Shown here in pieces: positions 54,707 to 64,000 of a stretch of DNA of 64,000 nucleotides. Below the pieces are notes generated by a model, which worked only from the letters and a program-made list of their open reading frames with translations, was not told where the DNA came from and made no database searches. Numbering within the stretch: the stretch's first letter is position 1; the number at the start of each line of letters is the position of its first letter. Both the position numbers and the translations under genes were made by a program. This DNA is from an uncultured Granulosicoccaceae bacterium (lineage in GTDB: Bacteria; Pseudomonadota; Gammaproteobacteria; Granulosicoccales; Granulosicoccaceae), in contig CALKXD010000014.1 of the NCBI GenBank assembly GCA_938003855.1, forward strand, positions 1 to 64,000, written 5' to 3'.

Positions 54707-56134
54707 CTACCCGGCAAACGCTGCAACACAGGCCGCCATGATCAGGCCCGGGAACACACCAAATAAAATCATCGCCGCGCCGTTGATGGTTAACCCGACC
54801 TGCACATCCAGTGAGGAGTCCACTGGTTGGGTCTCTGCAGGCTCGTCAAAGAACATATACTTGATAACGCGCAGATAATAAAACGCACCAACCACAGAGA
54901 ACACCACGGCAAGTACTGCCAACCAAACCAGGTCAGCCTGTACGACGGCATTGAGCACCGCAAGTTTTGCGTAGAAACCGACGGTCGGCGGCACCCCGGC
55001 CATTGACACCAGCAACACCATCATCACAGCCGCGTAAACCGGATTGCGACGGAATAATCCGCGCAGATCGGTCAGCAGATTGATCTCAACACCGGCCCGC
55101 CCCATCGCCAGCAGAATGCCGAACGCTCCCATGCTGGTCAGCGCGTAGGTGATGGCATAAAACATCGATGCGGAGTAGCCTTGATCGTTGCCGGCGAGAA
55201 TGCCCATCAGAATAAAACCGACATGGGAAATAGTTGAGTAGGCCAACATGCGCTTGATCGACACCTGCGCCAGCGCAATCACGTTGCCGATGACAATCGA
55301 CAGCACCGAGAGAATAATCAGCATGCCTTGCCAACTGGCGTGTGCGGTTTCCAGACCGTCGACCAGAAATCGCATTGATATGGCAAATGCAGCAATTTTG
55401 GGGGCTGACGAGATATACAACGTGACGGATGTCGGCGCACCTTCGTAGACGTCGGGGACCCACATATGGAACGGTGCGGCACCAAACTTAAACGCGATAC
55501 CAACGACCACAAACGCCAGACCAAAGACCGCAGCGGTCGAACTGGAGTCTTCCCCGAGTTTAGCGGCAATGACATCAAAATGCAGACTACCGGTGGCACC
55601 GTAGATCATCGAAATTCCGTACAGCAAAGCGCCTGACGCAAGCGCACCGAGAACAAAATACTTCATTGCCGCCTCTGAAGATTTTTCATCGGTTCGGTTC
55701 AGAGCGACCAGCGCGTAAAGCGACAACGACAATAGCTCGAGCCCCAGATAAAGCGTCAGCATGGTGCTGGAAGACACCATGATCATCATGCCGAGAACAC
55801 CGGACAACGCCAGGGTGTAATACTCACCGTTCATAATCCGGCGGGCATTGATGTAGTCGCGCGAGTAGAGAAACACACCGATCGATACGACAAGAATCCA
55901 CGACTTACATAGCTTGCTCATCGGGTCCATCACAAAGCTGCCGCCAAAAGCGGTTGCACTGCCTGTCTCGGGGGCGACCACCCAGGTAAGTATTAAGGTA
56001 ATAACCAGCGTTAGCTGTGAAAGCAGGTACGACATCTGCCGCCGGTTTTCAGAGACAAAAAGGTCACCAATCAGAATCACGCAGATTGCGCAAAGCAGAA
56101 AAATTTCGCCAGTGGCCAGGCCAATATTATCCAT
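54707..56134 (-). CDS. nuoN: NADH-quinone oxidoreductase subunit N
   Basis: A 475-residue antiporter-like membrane subunit of complex I with about 14 hydrophobic segments. Proton-path residues typical of the family are seen in LYLGLELLSLSLYALVAL (Glu), KYFVLGALASGALLYGISMIYG, FKFGAAPFHMWVPDVYEGAP and LAYSTISHVGFILMGI (Lys/His). It is the last gene of the nuo operon; nuoM lies 11 bases upstream. About 100 bases follow before the tRNA gene with its own promoter. Confidence 0.96.
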   Translation of the reverse strand: MDNIGLATGEIFLLCAICVILIGDLFVSENRRQMSYLLSQLTLVITLILTWVVAPETGSATAFGGSFVMDPMSKLCKSWILVVSIGVFLYSRDYINARRIMNGEYYTLALSGVLGMMIMVSSSTMLTLYLGLELLSLSLYALVALNRTDEKSSEAAMKYFVLGALASGALLYGISMIYGATGSLHFDVIAAKLGEDSSSTAAVFGLAFVVVGIAFKFGAAPFHMWVPDVYEGAPTSVTLYISSAPKIAAFAISMRFLVDGLETAHASWQGMLIILSVLSIVIGNVIALAQVSIKRMLAYSTISHVGFILMGILAGNDQGYSASMFYAITYALTSMGAFGILLAMGRAGVEINLLTDLRGLFRRNPVYAAVMMVLLVSMAGVPPTVGFYAKLAVLNAVVQADLVWLAVLAVVFSVVGAFYYLRVIKYMFFDEPAETQPVDSSLDVQVGLTINGAAMILFGVFPGLIMAACVAAFAG

Positions 56135-56145
56135 CGCCGCCGCCC

Positions 56146-57648
56146 CTAAAGTTTCGACACGGTGATGTGACTCACCAGGTTGCTGATTGACGTGTGCATT
56201 ACATCGACCATCGGTTGAGGCCAGATGCCAAAGATCAGCACCATCGCCGCTAACAGCGCCAGCATGATGATCTCGCGACGATTGACGTCAGTGAGCGCTG
56301 CGACGTTATCGTTGGCGATCTCGCCAAAAATCACCCGCTTGACCATCCACAACGTGTAGGCGGCACCGAGTATCAACGTGGTAGCAGCCAGAAAGGCAAA
56401 CCAGAAATTGGCTTTGAAGCTCGCCAGAATAACCATGAACTCGCCGACAAATCCGGAAGTACCGGGCAGACCGGCATTAGCCATGGCAAAAAACACCATA
56501 AATGCCGCGAAGACCGGCATGGTGTTGGCGACACCACCGTAGTCGGAGATCTGCCGCGAATGCATTCGGTCATAGATAACCCCCACACAGAGGAACATCG
56601 CCGCTGAGATAAACCCGTGTGAGATCATCTGCACCATCGCACCTTCCAGGCCTAACACTGCATGACTGGTCGACTGGCCATCGACGTCCTTGGCAAGTAT
56701 GCCAAACACGATAAACATCCCGAGTGTCACAAAGCCCATATGGGATATAGACGAATAGGCGATCAGCTTTTTCATGTCGGCCTGGGCTAGAGCGACAAAT
56801 CCGATATACACCACCGCGATCAGCGACAATAAAATAACAAACCAAGCCAGTTGCTGACTCGCATCCGGCACGATTGGCAGACTGAACCGCAAAAAGCCGT
56901 ACCCACCCATTTTCAGCATGATAGCCGCCAGCACAGCGGATCCCGCTGTCGGCGCTTCAACGTGCGCATCGGGTAACCAGGTGTGCACCGGCCACATCGG
57001 AATTTTTACCGCAAAGGCGATGAAAAAAGCAAAAAAGATCAGAGTTTGAGCTGTCGACCCGAGTGGCAGTTTGTGGAAGTCGGCAATGGCAAAGCTGTCC
57101 GCCTGACCATACATGTAGATGAGTGCCACCAGCATGAAAACCGACCCCAGAAAAGTGTACAGAAAGAACTTGATGGTGGCGTACACGCGTCTTGGGCCGC
57201 CCCAGATGCCGATGATCAAAAACATCGGCAGCAGAGTCGCTTCGAAAAAGACATAAAACAAAATGGCGTCGGCCGCAGAGAACACACCGACCATAAAACC
57301 GGTCATGACCTGGAATGACGCCAGGTACAGGGCAGGTTTATCCTGAATCACTTCCCAGGCAGAGATCACCACAATGATGTTGATGAATGTTGTGAGCAGT
57401 ATCAGCGGCATGGCGATACCGTCAACACCAAGCGAATAGTTTACGCCGAACGACGGCAACCACGCGACGTGCTCAACAAACTGAAGGTCAGCCGTGCCTT
57501 TGTCAAAACCGAAATACAAAAACAGACTGAACACAAACGCCAGTATAGAAACACCAAGCGCGACAGGACGACAGCGGGAGTCACCGGAAAACAACACCAG
57601 GAAACCGCCGAGAATCGTCAACCAGATTATTATGCTGAGGATAGGCAT
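56146..57648 (-). CDS. nuoM: NADH-quinone oxidoreductase subunit M
   Basis: A 500-residue antiporter-like membrane subunit with about 14 segments. YVFFEATLLPMFLIIGIWGG carries the essential Glu, FKIPMWPVHTWLPDAHVEAPTAGS-like region (here VKIPMWPVHTWLPDAHVEAP) and KKLIAYSSISHMGFVTLG the Lys/His. The ATG at 57648 (MPILSIIIWL) is chosen over the track start inside nuoL. It starts 13 bases after nuoL ends. Confidence 0.96.
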   Translation of the reverse strand: MPILSIIIWLTILGGFLVLFSGDSRCRPVALGVSILAFVFSLFLYFGFDKGTADLQFVEHVAWLPSFGVNYSLGVDGIAMPLILLTTFINIIVVISAWEVIQDKPALYLASFQVMTGFMVGVFSAADAILFYVFFEATLLPMFLIIGIWGGPRRVYATIKFFLYTFLGSVFMLVALIYMYGQADSFAIADFHKLPLGSTAQTLIFFAFFIAFAVKIPMWPVHTWLPDAHVEAPTAGSAVLAAIMLKMGGYGFLRFSLPIVPDASQQLAWFVILLSLIAVVYIGFVALAQADMKKLIAYSSISHMGFVTLGMFIVFGILAKDVDGQSTSHAVLGLEGAMVQMISHGFISAAMFLCVGVIYDRMHSRQISDYGGVANTMPVFAAFMVFFAMANAGLPGTSGFVGEFMVILASFKANFWFAFLAATTLILGAAYTLWMVKRVIFGEIANDNVAALTDVNRREIIMLALLAAMVLIFGIWPQPMVDVMHTSISNLVSHITVSKL

Positions 57649-57661
57649 CAATCGCGACCGA

Positions 57662-59617
57662 CTAGGTAGTGAAAATAAAAATGAACAACATCGCCAACAA
57701 TCCAATGATCATGGCGAATGCGTAGTGATAGAGGTAACCGCTTTGCAGCTTTCTCGCGAACTGCGAAAACAAACCAATACTGTTGGCAGTGCCATTGACC
57801 ATCAGTCCGTCAATCAGCTTGACGTCACCGACGCTCCAGAGTTTGTCAGCGATTCGCAGACTACCACCGGCAAACACTTTCTGGTTGAAATCATCGAAAC
57901 CGTATTTGTTGTCGAGCAAGCGGTGCACAAAACCGAATTTTTTGTAAAACCACTCGGCGATCTCGGGCTTGTAGAGATAAATAACTCCGGCTGACAGCGT
58001 GCCCGCTGCGGCCAGATAAAACGGTGGTGTCTGCAAACCGTGCAGCACAAAGTTCAGTGCACCGTGGTAATGCGAACCCAACTCTGCCAGCACGTCATGT
58101 TGTTCGGCAACGTAGATGGCATTACCGAAGTAATCACCAAACAGCATCGCACCGATGGTAAATCCCCCGAGTATGACCGACGGGATAGCCAGCAATATCA
58201 ACGGTACAGTAACCACCTTGGGTGATTCGTGCAGATGCTCCCGGGTGTGCTCATCGAAACGTTCCTTGCCATGAAACACCAGAAAAAACATGCGGAAACT
58301 ATAGAACGCAGTAATAAATACACCGAGCAGCACACAGATGTAGGCAAAGCCGGAGCCTGTGATATGCGACCCGTGAACCGCTTCGATGATGGCATCCTTC
58401 GAGAAAAAGCCGGAGAAACCCGGGAACCCTATCAAGGCCAGGGTGCCGATAAGCGACGTCCAGTAAGTAATGGGCATGTATTTCTTCAAGCCCCCCATCT
58501 TGCGGATATCCTGCTCATGGTGCATACCGATAATCACGCTGCCTGCGGCGAGGAACAACAGAGCTTTGAAAAAAGCGTGCGTCATTAGATGGAAGATCGC
58601 GGCACTGTAGGCCGACGCGCCAAGCGCTACCGTCATATACCCCAGTTGCGAAAGCGTTGAATACGCCACCACCCGCTTGATATCGTTTTGCACAATACCG
58701 ACAAGCCCCATCAACAGTGCCGTTAATGAACCGATAATCAGCACAAACGACAGAGCTGTTTCGGACAACTCGAACAGTGGCGACATACGCGCAACCATAA
58801 AGATACCGGCAGTGACCATGGTCGCCGCGTGTATCAGTGCCGAGATCGGTGTCGGACCTTCCATGGAATCGGGCAACCAGACATGCAACGGGATCTGCGC
58901 CGATTTACCCATTGCGCCGATAAACAAACAGATGCAGGTAACGGTCAGCACTGACCATGCGGTACCCGGAAACAATTCCATCGTCTGACCAACCAGCTCA
59001 GGGGCCGCGGCAAAGGTCTCGCCGTAGTTCAGGGTACCGGTGTACATCAGCACGGCGGCAATCCCGAGCAGGAAGCCGAAATCACCAACGCGATTCACCA
59101 GAAACGCCTTTAGATTTGCAAAGATTGCGGTTGGTTTTTTGTACCAGAAGCCAATCAGCAGATAAGACACCAGGCCTACCGCCTCCCAACCGAAGAATAG
59201 CTGCATGAAGTTGTTTGCCATCACCAGCATCAGCATGGCAAACGTAAATAGCGAGATATAACTGAAAAATCGCTGGTAGCCGGGATCGTCATGCATATAG
59301 CCGATCGTGTAGATATGTACCATCAGTGACACTGAGGTCACCACCGTCATCATCACCACAGTGAGGCGGTCAACCAGAAAACCGACCTCGAAGGTAATAC
59401 CGCCGCTGATCATCCAGGTGTAAATGGTTTCGTCAAACACCGAGCCATCGCCAGACAAATTGGCAAACAGGGCAATAAGCGAAAACAGAAACGCTATGCC
59501 AACCCCACCAATGGTGACTCGATGTGAATTAACACGACCGAGCTTTTTGCCAAAAAAGCCAGCGGCAATGGCACCGCACAATGGCGCCAGCGGAGTAAGG
59601 ATATAAAGTAGTTTCAT
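57662..59617 (-). CDS. nuoL: NADH-quinone oxidoreductase subunit L
   Basis: A 651-residue antiporter-like membrane subunit that ends in the long lateral helix. FFGWEAVGLVSYLLIGFWYKKPTA (Glu), KSAQIPLHVWLPDSMEGPTPISALIHAATMVTAG and IKRVVAYSTLSQLGYM show the proton-path Lys and His residues. C-terminal hydrophobic tail GYLYHYAFAMIIGLLAMLFIFIF. Length is normal. nuoK lies 3 bases upstream. Confidence 0.97.
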   Translation of the reverse strand: MKLLYILTPLAPLCGAIAAGFFGKKLGRVNSHRVTIGGVGIAFLFSLIALFANLSGDGSVFDETIYTWMISGGITFEVGFLVDRLTVVMMTVVTSVSLMVHIYTIGYMHDDPGYQRFFSYISLFTFAMLMLVMANNFMQLFFGWEAVGLVSYLLIGFWYKKPTAIFANLKAFLVNRVGDFGFLLGIAAVLMYTGTLNYGETFAAAPELVGQTMELFPGTAWSVLTVTCICLFIGAMGKSAQIPLHVWLPDSMEGPTPISALIHAATMVTAGIFMVARMSPLFELSETALSFVLIIGSLTALLMGLVGIVQNDIKRVVAYSTLSQLGYMTVALGASAYSAAIFHLMTHAFFKALLFLAAGSVIIGMHHEQDIRKMGGLKKYMPITYWTSLIGTLALIGFPGFSGFFSKDAIIEAVHGSHITGSGFAYICVLLGVFITAFYSFRMFFLVFHGKERFDEHTREHLHESPKVVTVPLILLAIPSVILGGFTIGAMLFGDYFGNAIYVAEQHDVLAELGSHYHGALNFVLHGLQTPPFYLAAAGTLSAGVIYLYKPEIAEWFYKKFGFVHRLLDNKYGFDDFNQKVFAGGSLRIADKLWSVGDVKLIDGLMVNGTANSIGLFSQFARKLQSGYLYHYAFAMIIGLLAMLFIFIFTT

Positions 59618-59620
59618 CGG

Positions 59621-59926
59621 CTAGCCCTGCAACTCGTCAAGGTCGGCTACGTTGATAGTGCCCTTGTTGCGGAACAGAACAACCAGTATGGCAAGCCCGA
59701 TTGCCGCCTCAGCCGCCGCCACAGTCAGAATAAAAAAGACAAACACCTGACCGGCTGTATCGCCGAGAAAATGAGAAAATGCTACAAAATTCATATTGAC
59801 CGCCAACAGCATCAATTCTATTGACATCAGAATAATGATGACATTTTTGCGGTTGAGAAAGATGCCGGCAATACTAAGGCCGAACAAAATAGCACCGAGC
59901 GTCAGATAATGAGTTAGTGGAATCAT
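59621..59926 (-). CDS. nuoK: NADH-quinone oxidoreductase subunit K
   Basis: A 101-residue three-helix subunit. [12 protein letters not shown]-like start ([21 protein letters not shown]), then [24 protein letters not shown] with the conserved Glu of helix 2 and [24 protein letters not shown] with the second Glu. Length and residues are standard. It lies between nuoJ and nuoL with only a few bases on each side. Confidence 0.97.
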   Translation of the reverse strand: MIPLTHYLTLGAILFGLSIAGIFLNRKNVIIILMSIELMLLAVNMNFVAFSHFLGDTAGQVFVFFILTVAAAEAAIGLAILVVLFRNKGTINVADLDELQG

Positions 59927-59931
59927 TCGCC

Positions 59932-60531
59932 TTAGCTCTCCGAATCCATTGAAACTACGCGTAGCCGATCTTCTTTCTTGACGTTTATCTGCTCAGCAGG
60001 ACGTTGATATTTGGTCTCAGGACGACGGCGCATGGTCAGCGCTATCGCCGCGATTATCGCTACCAGAAGAATCACGGCTGCTACTTCAAACTGAAACAGG
60101 TAATCGGTGTACATCGCACGACCGAGCTCTTCGGTATTGCTGTAGTCAGCGCCGCGCGGAGTTGGGACCGGATAGTCGTCCGCCGAGAACCAACGCACCC
60201 GGATCAGAAAAACCATCTGCACAATAATGGCACCAACGACCAACGCACCAACCGGCAGGTAGCGGGTAAAGCCTTCCCGCGCTGGCAGCGTGTTGATGTC
60301 CAGCATCATTACGACAAAGAGGAATAACACCATCACCGCCCCGACGTAGACAAGCACCAGCGTAATAGCCAGGAACTCGGCTTCCATCAACATCCAGATG
60401 ATTGCGCTGTTAAAAAAGGCCAGTACCAGAAACAGAGCGGCCTGTACCGGATTGCGGGTCGTGATAACACCGACCGCCGCGCCCACAAGCACCAGTGAAA
60501 AAACCCAGAAGACGAATAATTTAAAATCCAT
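59932..60531 (-). CDS. nuoJ: NADH-quinone oxidoreductase subunit J
   Basis: A 199-residue membrane subunit with five segments. [54 protein letters not shown] contains the conserved Gly/Val/Tyr region of TM3 ([15 protein letters not shown]). A charged C-terminal tail follows the last helix. Position between nuoI and nuoK is standard. Confidence 0.96.
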   Translation of the reverse strand: MDFKLFVFWVFSLVLVGAAVGVITTRNPVQAALFLVLAFFNSAIIWMLMEAEFLAITLVLVYVGAVMVLFLFVVMMLDINTLPAREGFTRYLPVGALVVGAIIVQMVFLIRVRWFSADDYPVPTPRGADYSNTEELGRAMYTDYLFQFEVAAVILLVAIIAAIALTMRRRPETKYQRPAEQINVKKEDRLRVVSMDSES

Positions 60532-60540
60532 AGTGCGGCC

Positions 60541-61032
60541 TCAACGAAACGGTGCGTCAGTGGCACGGTCAGCGGCGATCTGATCTTCAAATTTGTCGCC
60601 AATGGCCAGCAGTTTGTCTTTGGTCATGATTTGCTCGCCACGCTTCTCAAAGTGATATTCGAAAATACGGGTTTCAACAATTGAGTCGACCGGGCAGGCT
60701 TCTTCGCAAAAGCCGCAGAAAATACACTTGAACAGATCGATGTCATAGCGTGAGGTACGGCGGGTGTTGTCCGCGCGTTCTTCGGACTCAATGGTGATCG
60801 CCAACGCAGGACACACCGCTTCGCACAGTTTGCAGGCAATGCAGCGCTCTTCGCCATTCGAGTAACGTCGTAGTGCATGCAAGCCTCGAAAGCGCGGTGA
60901 CTGTGGCGTTTTCTCTTCCGGGTACTGCACGGTAAATTTGCGTGCAAACAAATAGCGCCCGGTCAGGCTCATACCCTTGAGCAACTCAAGTAGCAGGAAG
61001 CTCTTTAAGTAACTTTTAACATTTCCGGTCAT
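60541..61032 (-). CDS. nuoI: NADH-quinone oxidoreductase subunit I
   Basis: A 163-residue ferredoxin-like subunit that carries clusters N6a and N6b. Two CxxCxxCxxxCP motifs are intact: [12 protein letters not shown] and [32 protein letters not shown] is a family hallmark. It links the peripheral arm to NuoH in the membrane. It lies one base from the nuoH stop. Confidence 0.98.
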   Translation of the reverse strand: MTGNVKSYLKSFLLLELLKGMSLTGRYLFARKFTVQYPEEKTPQSPRFRGLHALRRYSNGEERCIACKLCEAVCPALAITIESEERADNTRRTSRYDIDLFKCIFCGFCEEACPVDSIVETRIFEYHFEKRGEQIMTKDKLLAIGDKFEDQIAADRATDAPFR

Positions 61033-61033
61033 A

Positions 61034-62050
61034 TCAGGCAGCTCTCAGTGCAAACCAGGGTTCGATTTCAAGCAATATGGCAACTGCTTCAACAGTGAGC
61101 CAGAGGATGGTCACCGGAATAAACACCTTCCAGCCTAGACGCATGATCTGATCGTAGCGATAGCGTGGAAAAGTTGCTCTGAACCATAAAAAGAAGAACA
61201 ACATGAAAGCAGTTTTGGCGAAAAACCATCCCATGCCGTCAGGGATAAAAGGTATCGGTGATAGCCAGCCACCCAGGAACATAATCACCGCCAGAGCAGC
61301 AATCATAATCATGTTGGCGTATTCAGCGAGAAAGAACAGCGCGAACGCCATACCCGAGTAGTCAACGTGAAAACCGGCGACAATTTCAGATTCGCCTTCC
61401 GCGACATCAAAGGGTGCACGATTTGTCTCTGCAACACCGGAGATAAAATAGACGATAAACAACGGGAACAGAGGTAGCCAGAACCAGGTAAATATATTGC
61501 CTTCCTGAGCACGGACAATGTCACCGAGATTCAAGCTGCCGCTGACCATCAGGACACCGACCAGCGCAAATCCCATTGCTATTTCATAGGCCACAATCTG
61601 TGCTGCCGAACGCATCGCACCGAGAAAGGCATACTTTGAGTTGGAAGCCCAGCCAGCGATAATGACGCCATAGACACCGAGTGATGTCAGCGCCAGAACA
61701 TAGAGCAGTCCGGCATTGACGTCGGCAAGCACTGCGGTGTCACTGAACGGAATAACCGCCCAGGCAGCAAACGCCGGTGCAAGCGACAGAATCGGCGCAA
61801 TAAGAAATAAAAACCGGTGCGAGTTGGTCGGCACCAGAACTTCTTTGGTGAGCAGCTTGAGAACATCGGCGATGGGTTGCAGCAAGCCGCCCCAACCTAC
61901 CCGGTTAGGCCCTTTTCTTACCTGAATAGCACCTATAACCTTGCGTTCTGCGTAGGTCAGGTAAGCCACTGTCAGCAACAACGGCACAATGATCAACAGA
62001 ATCTTCAATACCGTGATGATCAGTAGCCAAAGACTTTCTAGTATTCCCAT
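61034..62050 (-). CDS. nuoH: NADH-quinone oxidoreductase subunit H
   Basis: A 338-residue membrane subunit at the quinone site, with eight segments. [37 protein letters not shown] is the signature near residue 35, and [42 protein letters not shown] the second. [13 protein letters not shown] is near the end. Standard length and order. It lies 4 bases after nuoG ends. Confidence 0.98.
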   Translation of the reverse strand: MGILESLWLLIITVLKILLIIVPLLLTVAYLTYAERKVIGAIQVRKGPNRVGWGGLLQPIADVLKLLTKEVLVPTNSHRFLFLIAPILSLAPAFAAWAVIPFSDTAVLADVNAGLLYVLALTSLGVYGVIIAGWASNSKYAFLGAMRSAAQIVAYEIAMGFALVGVLMVSGSLNLGDIVRAQEGNIFTWFWLPLFPLFIVYFISGVAETNRAPFDVAEGESEIVAGFHVDYSGMAFALFFLAEYANMIMIAALAVIMFLGGWLSPIPFIPDGMGWFFAKTAFMLFFFLWFRATFPRYRYDQIMRLGWKVFIPVTILWLTVEAVAILLEIEPWFALRAA

Positions 62051-62054
62051 AATG

Positions 62055-64000
62055 TTAGCTACCTGGAACTAGGGTTACTGGCTGGAACAAGCTTCCAAAT
62101 CCCGCCACGTCAGTACTACCGATCGGCAACCACGCACACCCTGCAGGAACGCCGTCGTCCTGAGCTACTTTTAACATCACTGTGGAATCGTCCTGCTGCA
62201 CACTCACCACAGCATTTTCCTCCAGACCCAGGGCTTGCAGATCAACGCTGTTGAGCGCCACCACATTCTGCCTTGCATCAACCGTTTTCTGTAGTGATCG
62301 AGCACGTCTGACCAGCATATCCGACTTGTATGCCGGCAAATCACCGCAGCGAATCAACTCGTGACCGTTGGTGTTGGGTTCGGGCAACTCGATGGCATCG
62401 GCGCTGTAGGTGTTATCGAGAGTCAGCTCCCGACAAAGCGTTTTCAGTTCACCTCGCACTGCCGTAACGTCGTTGAAGTCGAAGCCGTCAAGGTTGAGTT
62501 CGTTGCCAAGCACACGCAGTATTTTCCAGCCGGGACGCCCCTCACCCGGAGGCGCTGCCGCTCCGTTAAACATCTGCCATGCGCCAACCGCATTGACAAA
62601 TGTTCCGGAGGTTTCCGTGAACGCAGCAGAGGGCAAAACCACATCAGCATGGTCGACCGCATGGCGACTGAGATGTGTCGAGATAATAATGGTCGTTGCA
62701 TTGGCAATCTGCTTTCTAGCCAACGCACTGTTAATCTGCTCATAGCGAGGCTCAACCCCCATCAGCACCAGCGTCTCCAGCGGAGCATCAAGCATTTGTG
62801 CGGCATTGAGGCCCACGGTTTCTGTTGCAACACCGCCTGCTGTTCGGTGAGGGACACAACCGGCAAGCCAGGCACCGGCGGTGTTGCCGCCTTCCGGTAA
62901 ATAGCCAAACACCGCACCGGTGGCGCTGGCAATGCAACTGGCCAGTGCTCGCACTGACGCATAGTCAGGGTGCATCACGGACGAATTGCCCAGCAACACC
63001 GCAGCGTTGTCTGCAGACTTCAGGTGATCAGCGATAGCGCGATGGTTATCGTCAACAGTTGCCTCAGACGCAATACGGGTAACCAGCTCATCCTGACAAC
63101 CACAGGCTACCGCCACCGCCAGCAAATGCAGCAGTTGCTCGCGCGGGGACGCACCAATGTTGCTTGCTGTGTCGAAATTCATTGGATAGACACGCGGATT
63201 AATGAAGCTGATCGACGCGCCCTTCAGGCTGGCTTTACGTAATCGCAGCGCTGCCAGTGGTTGCTCCTTGCGCACGTTTGATCCGATCAACAATGCCGCA
63301 TTGAGGTTTTCCAGATCTTCCAGCGCCATACCCAGCCACGGCATCACCGGCGCAAGCTGTTGGTCGGAGTAATCGATCTGCGTTAAGCGGTGATCAACAT
63401 TGTTGCTGCCGAGCGCACGCATGAGCTTTTGCAGCAGGTACTGCTCTTCCAGGGTCGACTGCGCAGAACCCAATGCGGCAATGGATTTTGGACCGGACTT
63501 TTCAACCGCATCACTGAGCGCTTTGGCGGTTGCCGACAATGCAGTTTGCCAGTCGACCGGTTTTAATTCGCCGTCTATCCGCAACATCGGTGACGAGATA
63601 CGGTCGTCGGTGTAGAGACCTTCATAGCTGAAGCGGTCACGATCTGAAATCCAGGTTTCATTGATCGCTTCATTTTCCCGCGGTACCGCACGGGTTACTG
63701 ACCCGTTGCCGACATGGACAAACAAGTTACTGCCAACGCTGTCGTGCGGAGACACAGTCGAGTGCTGCGTCAGCTCCCAGGAGCGCGCAGAAAAACGCGA
63801 TGGTTTAGCGGTTAGTGCACCAACGGGGCAAAGATCTATCACGTTGCCGGATAACTCTGAGTCAACACTCTTGGCGATGTAAGTGCCGATCCGCATATTC
63901 TCACCACGCCCGGTAGCACCGAGTTCCCGTATACCGGCTATTTCTTCGCCAAAGCGCACACAGCGGGTACAGTGAATGCAGCGCGTCAGTTCGGTTGATA
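62055..64000 (-). CDS. nuoG: NADH-quinone oxidoreductase subunit G, 5' end outside the window
   Basis: The gene runs off the window; the first residues are missing. The frame continues past the track start at 63959 as [22 protein letters not shown], part of the N-terminal iron-sulfur region, so the GTG start of the track is false. The rest is the molybdopterin-oxidoreductase-like body without an active cofactor role ([48 protein letters not shown]). It carries electrons from NuoF clusters to NuoI in the peripheral arm. Other nuo genes (F, E and so on) should lie beyond position 64000. Confidence 0.96.
   Translation of the reverse strand, partial: STELTRCIHCTRCVRFGEEIAGIRELGATGRGENMRIGTYIAKSVDSELSGNVIDLCPVGALTAKPSRFSARSWELTQHSTVSPHDSVGSNLFVHVGNGSVTRAVPRENEAINETWISDRDRFSYEGLYTDDRISSPMLRIDGELKPVDWQTALSATAKALSDAVEKSGPKSIAALGSAQSTLEEQYLLQKLMRALGSNNVDHRLTQIDYSDQQLAPVMPWLGMALEDLENLNAALLIGSNVRKEQPLAALRLRKASLKGASISFINPRVYPMNFDTASNIGASPREQLLHLLAVAVACGCQDELVTRIASEATVDDNHRAIADHLKSADNAAVLLGNSSVMHPDYASVRALASCIASATGAVFGYLPEGGNTAGAWLAGCVPHRTAGGVATETVGLNAAQMLDAPLETLVLMGVEPRYEQINSALARKQIANATTIIISTHLSRHAVDHADVVLPSAAFTETSGTFVNAVGAWQMFNGAAAPPGEGRPGWKILRVLGNELNLDGFDFNDVTAVRGELKTLCRELTLDNTYSADAIELPEPNTNGHELIRCGDLPAYKSDMLVRRARSLQKTVDARQNVVALNSVDLQALGLEENAVVSVQQDDSTVMLKVAQDDGVPAGCAWLPIGSTDVAGFGSLFQPVTLVPGS

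Noticed and set aside
62055-63959. Track start of nuoG at 63959
   Set aside because: The frame continues upstream with TRCIHCTRC, a conserved NuoG region, so the gene is simply cut by the window edge.

Overview
The window is a stretch of ordinary, densely coded chromosome from a gammaproteobacterium. The evidence is the tRNA-fMet/rimP/nusA/infB/rbfA/truB/rpsO/pnp block, nuo genes in the order G to N, tesA divergent from ybbA/ybbP, a qmcA/nfeD pair, a RelA-type (not SpoT-type) ppGpp synthetase and a CpxP/CpxR/CpxA-like set. An exact genus cannot be read from the sequence. There are no rRNA genes, CRISPR arrays, recognisable insertion sequences or prophage genes.

Layout. 1-8.4 kb: LysR regulator, aroC, membrane retropepsin, nth, a TTC38-like TPR protein, an NYN nuclease-like protein, tryptophan 2,3-dioxygenase, a Spondin_N lipoprotein and small proteins. 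8.5-13.7 kb: a substrate-binding protein without a signal peptide facing a three-gene set (GH31 glycosidase, GalU-like uridylyltransferase, glucuronokinase-like GHMP kinase) that reads as a sugar-to-UDP-sugar salvage path. 13.8-17.3 kb: YeeZ-like SDR, DUF2237, a BtuF-like protein without a signal peptide, and a UPF0104 membrane protein. 17.5-19.2 kb: a 580-residue isocitrate dehydrogenase with an internal duplication, the most unusual gene here. 19.3-22.0 kb: a CpxP/CpxR/CpxA-like envelope-stress cassette with a clear triple CpxR-type box. 22.3-29.1 kb: GMC oxidoreductase, two MFS transporters (one without a normal start codon), a HAD phosphatase and an acyl-CoA synthetase. 29.05-29.3 kb: a large imperfect palindrome. 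29.4-32.9 kb: an ammonium-transporter/hybrid histidine kinase fusion. 33-44.6 kb: fasciclin lipoprotein, GNAT, relA, ybbP/ybbA, tesA, hydrolases, qmcA/nfeD, and an anti-sigma/STAS pair. 44.8-54.6 kb: tadA, then the translation and RNA-processing operon with its initiator tRNA. 54.7-64 kb: complex I genes nuoN back to nuoG, the last running off the window.

The strongest candidate for something new is the isocitrate dehydrogenase at 17499-19241. It looks like a eukaryote-type (type II) homodimeric enzyme whose small/clasp region has been duplicated in tandem. Residues that in the dimer come from the partner subunit (Lys212 and Asp252 in human IDH1 numbering) sit in copy 1, and the residues of the same subunit (Arg132, Tyr139, Asp275, Asp279) sit in copy 2. 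This suggests a single chain that builds one complete active site. The 2'-phosphate-binding Arg/His pair is Asp/Leu, which points to NAD+. All calls come from reading the sequence; no database search was run.
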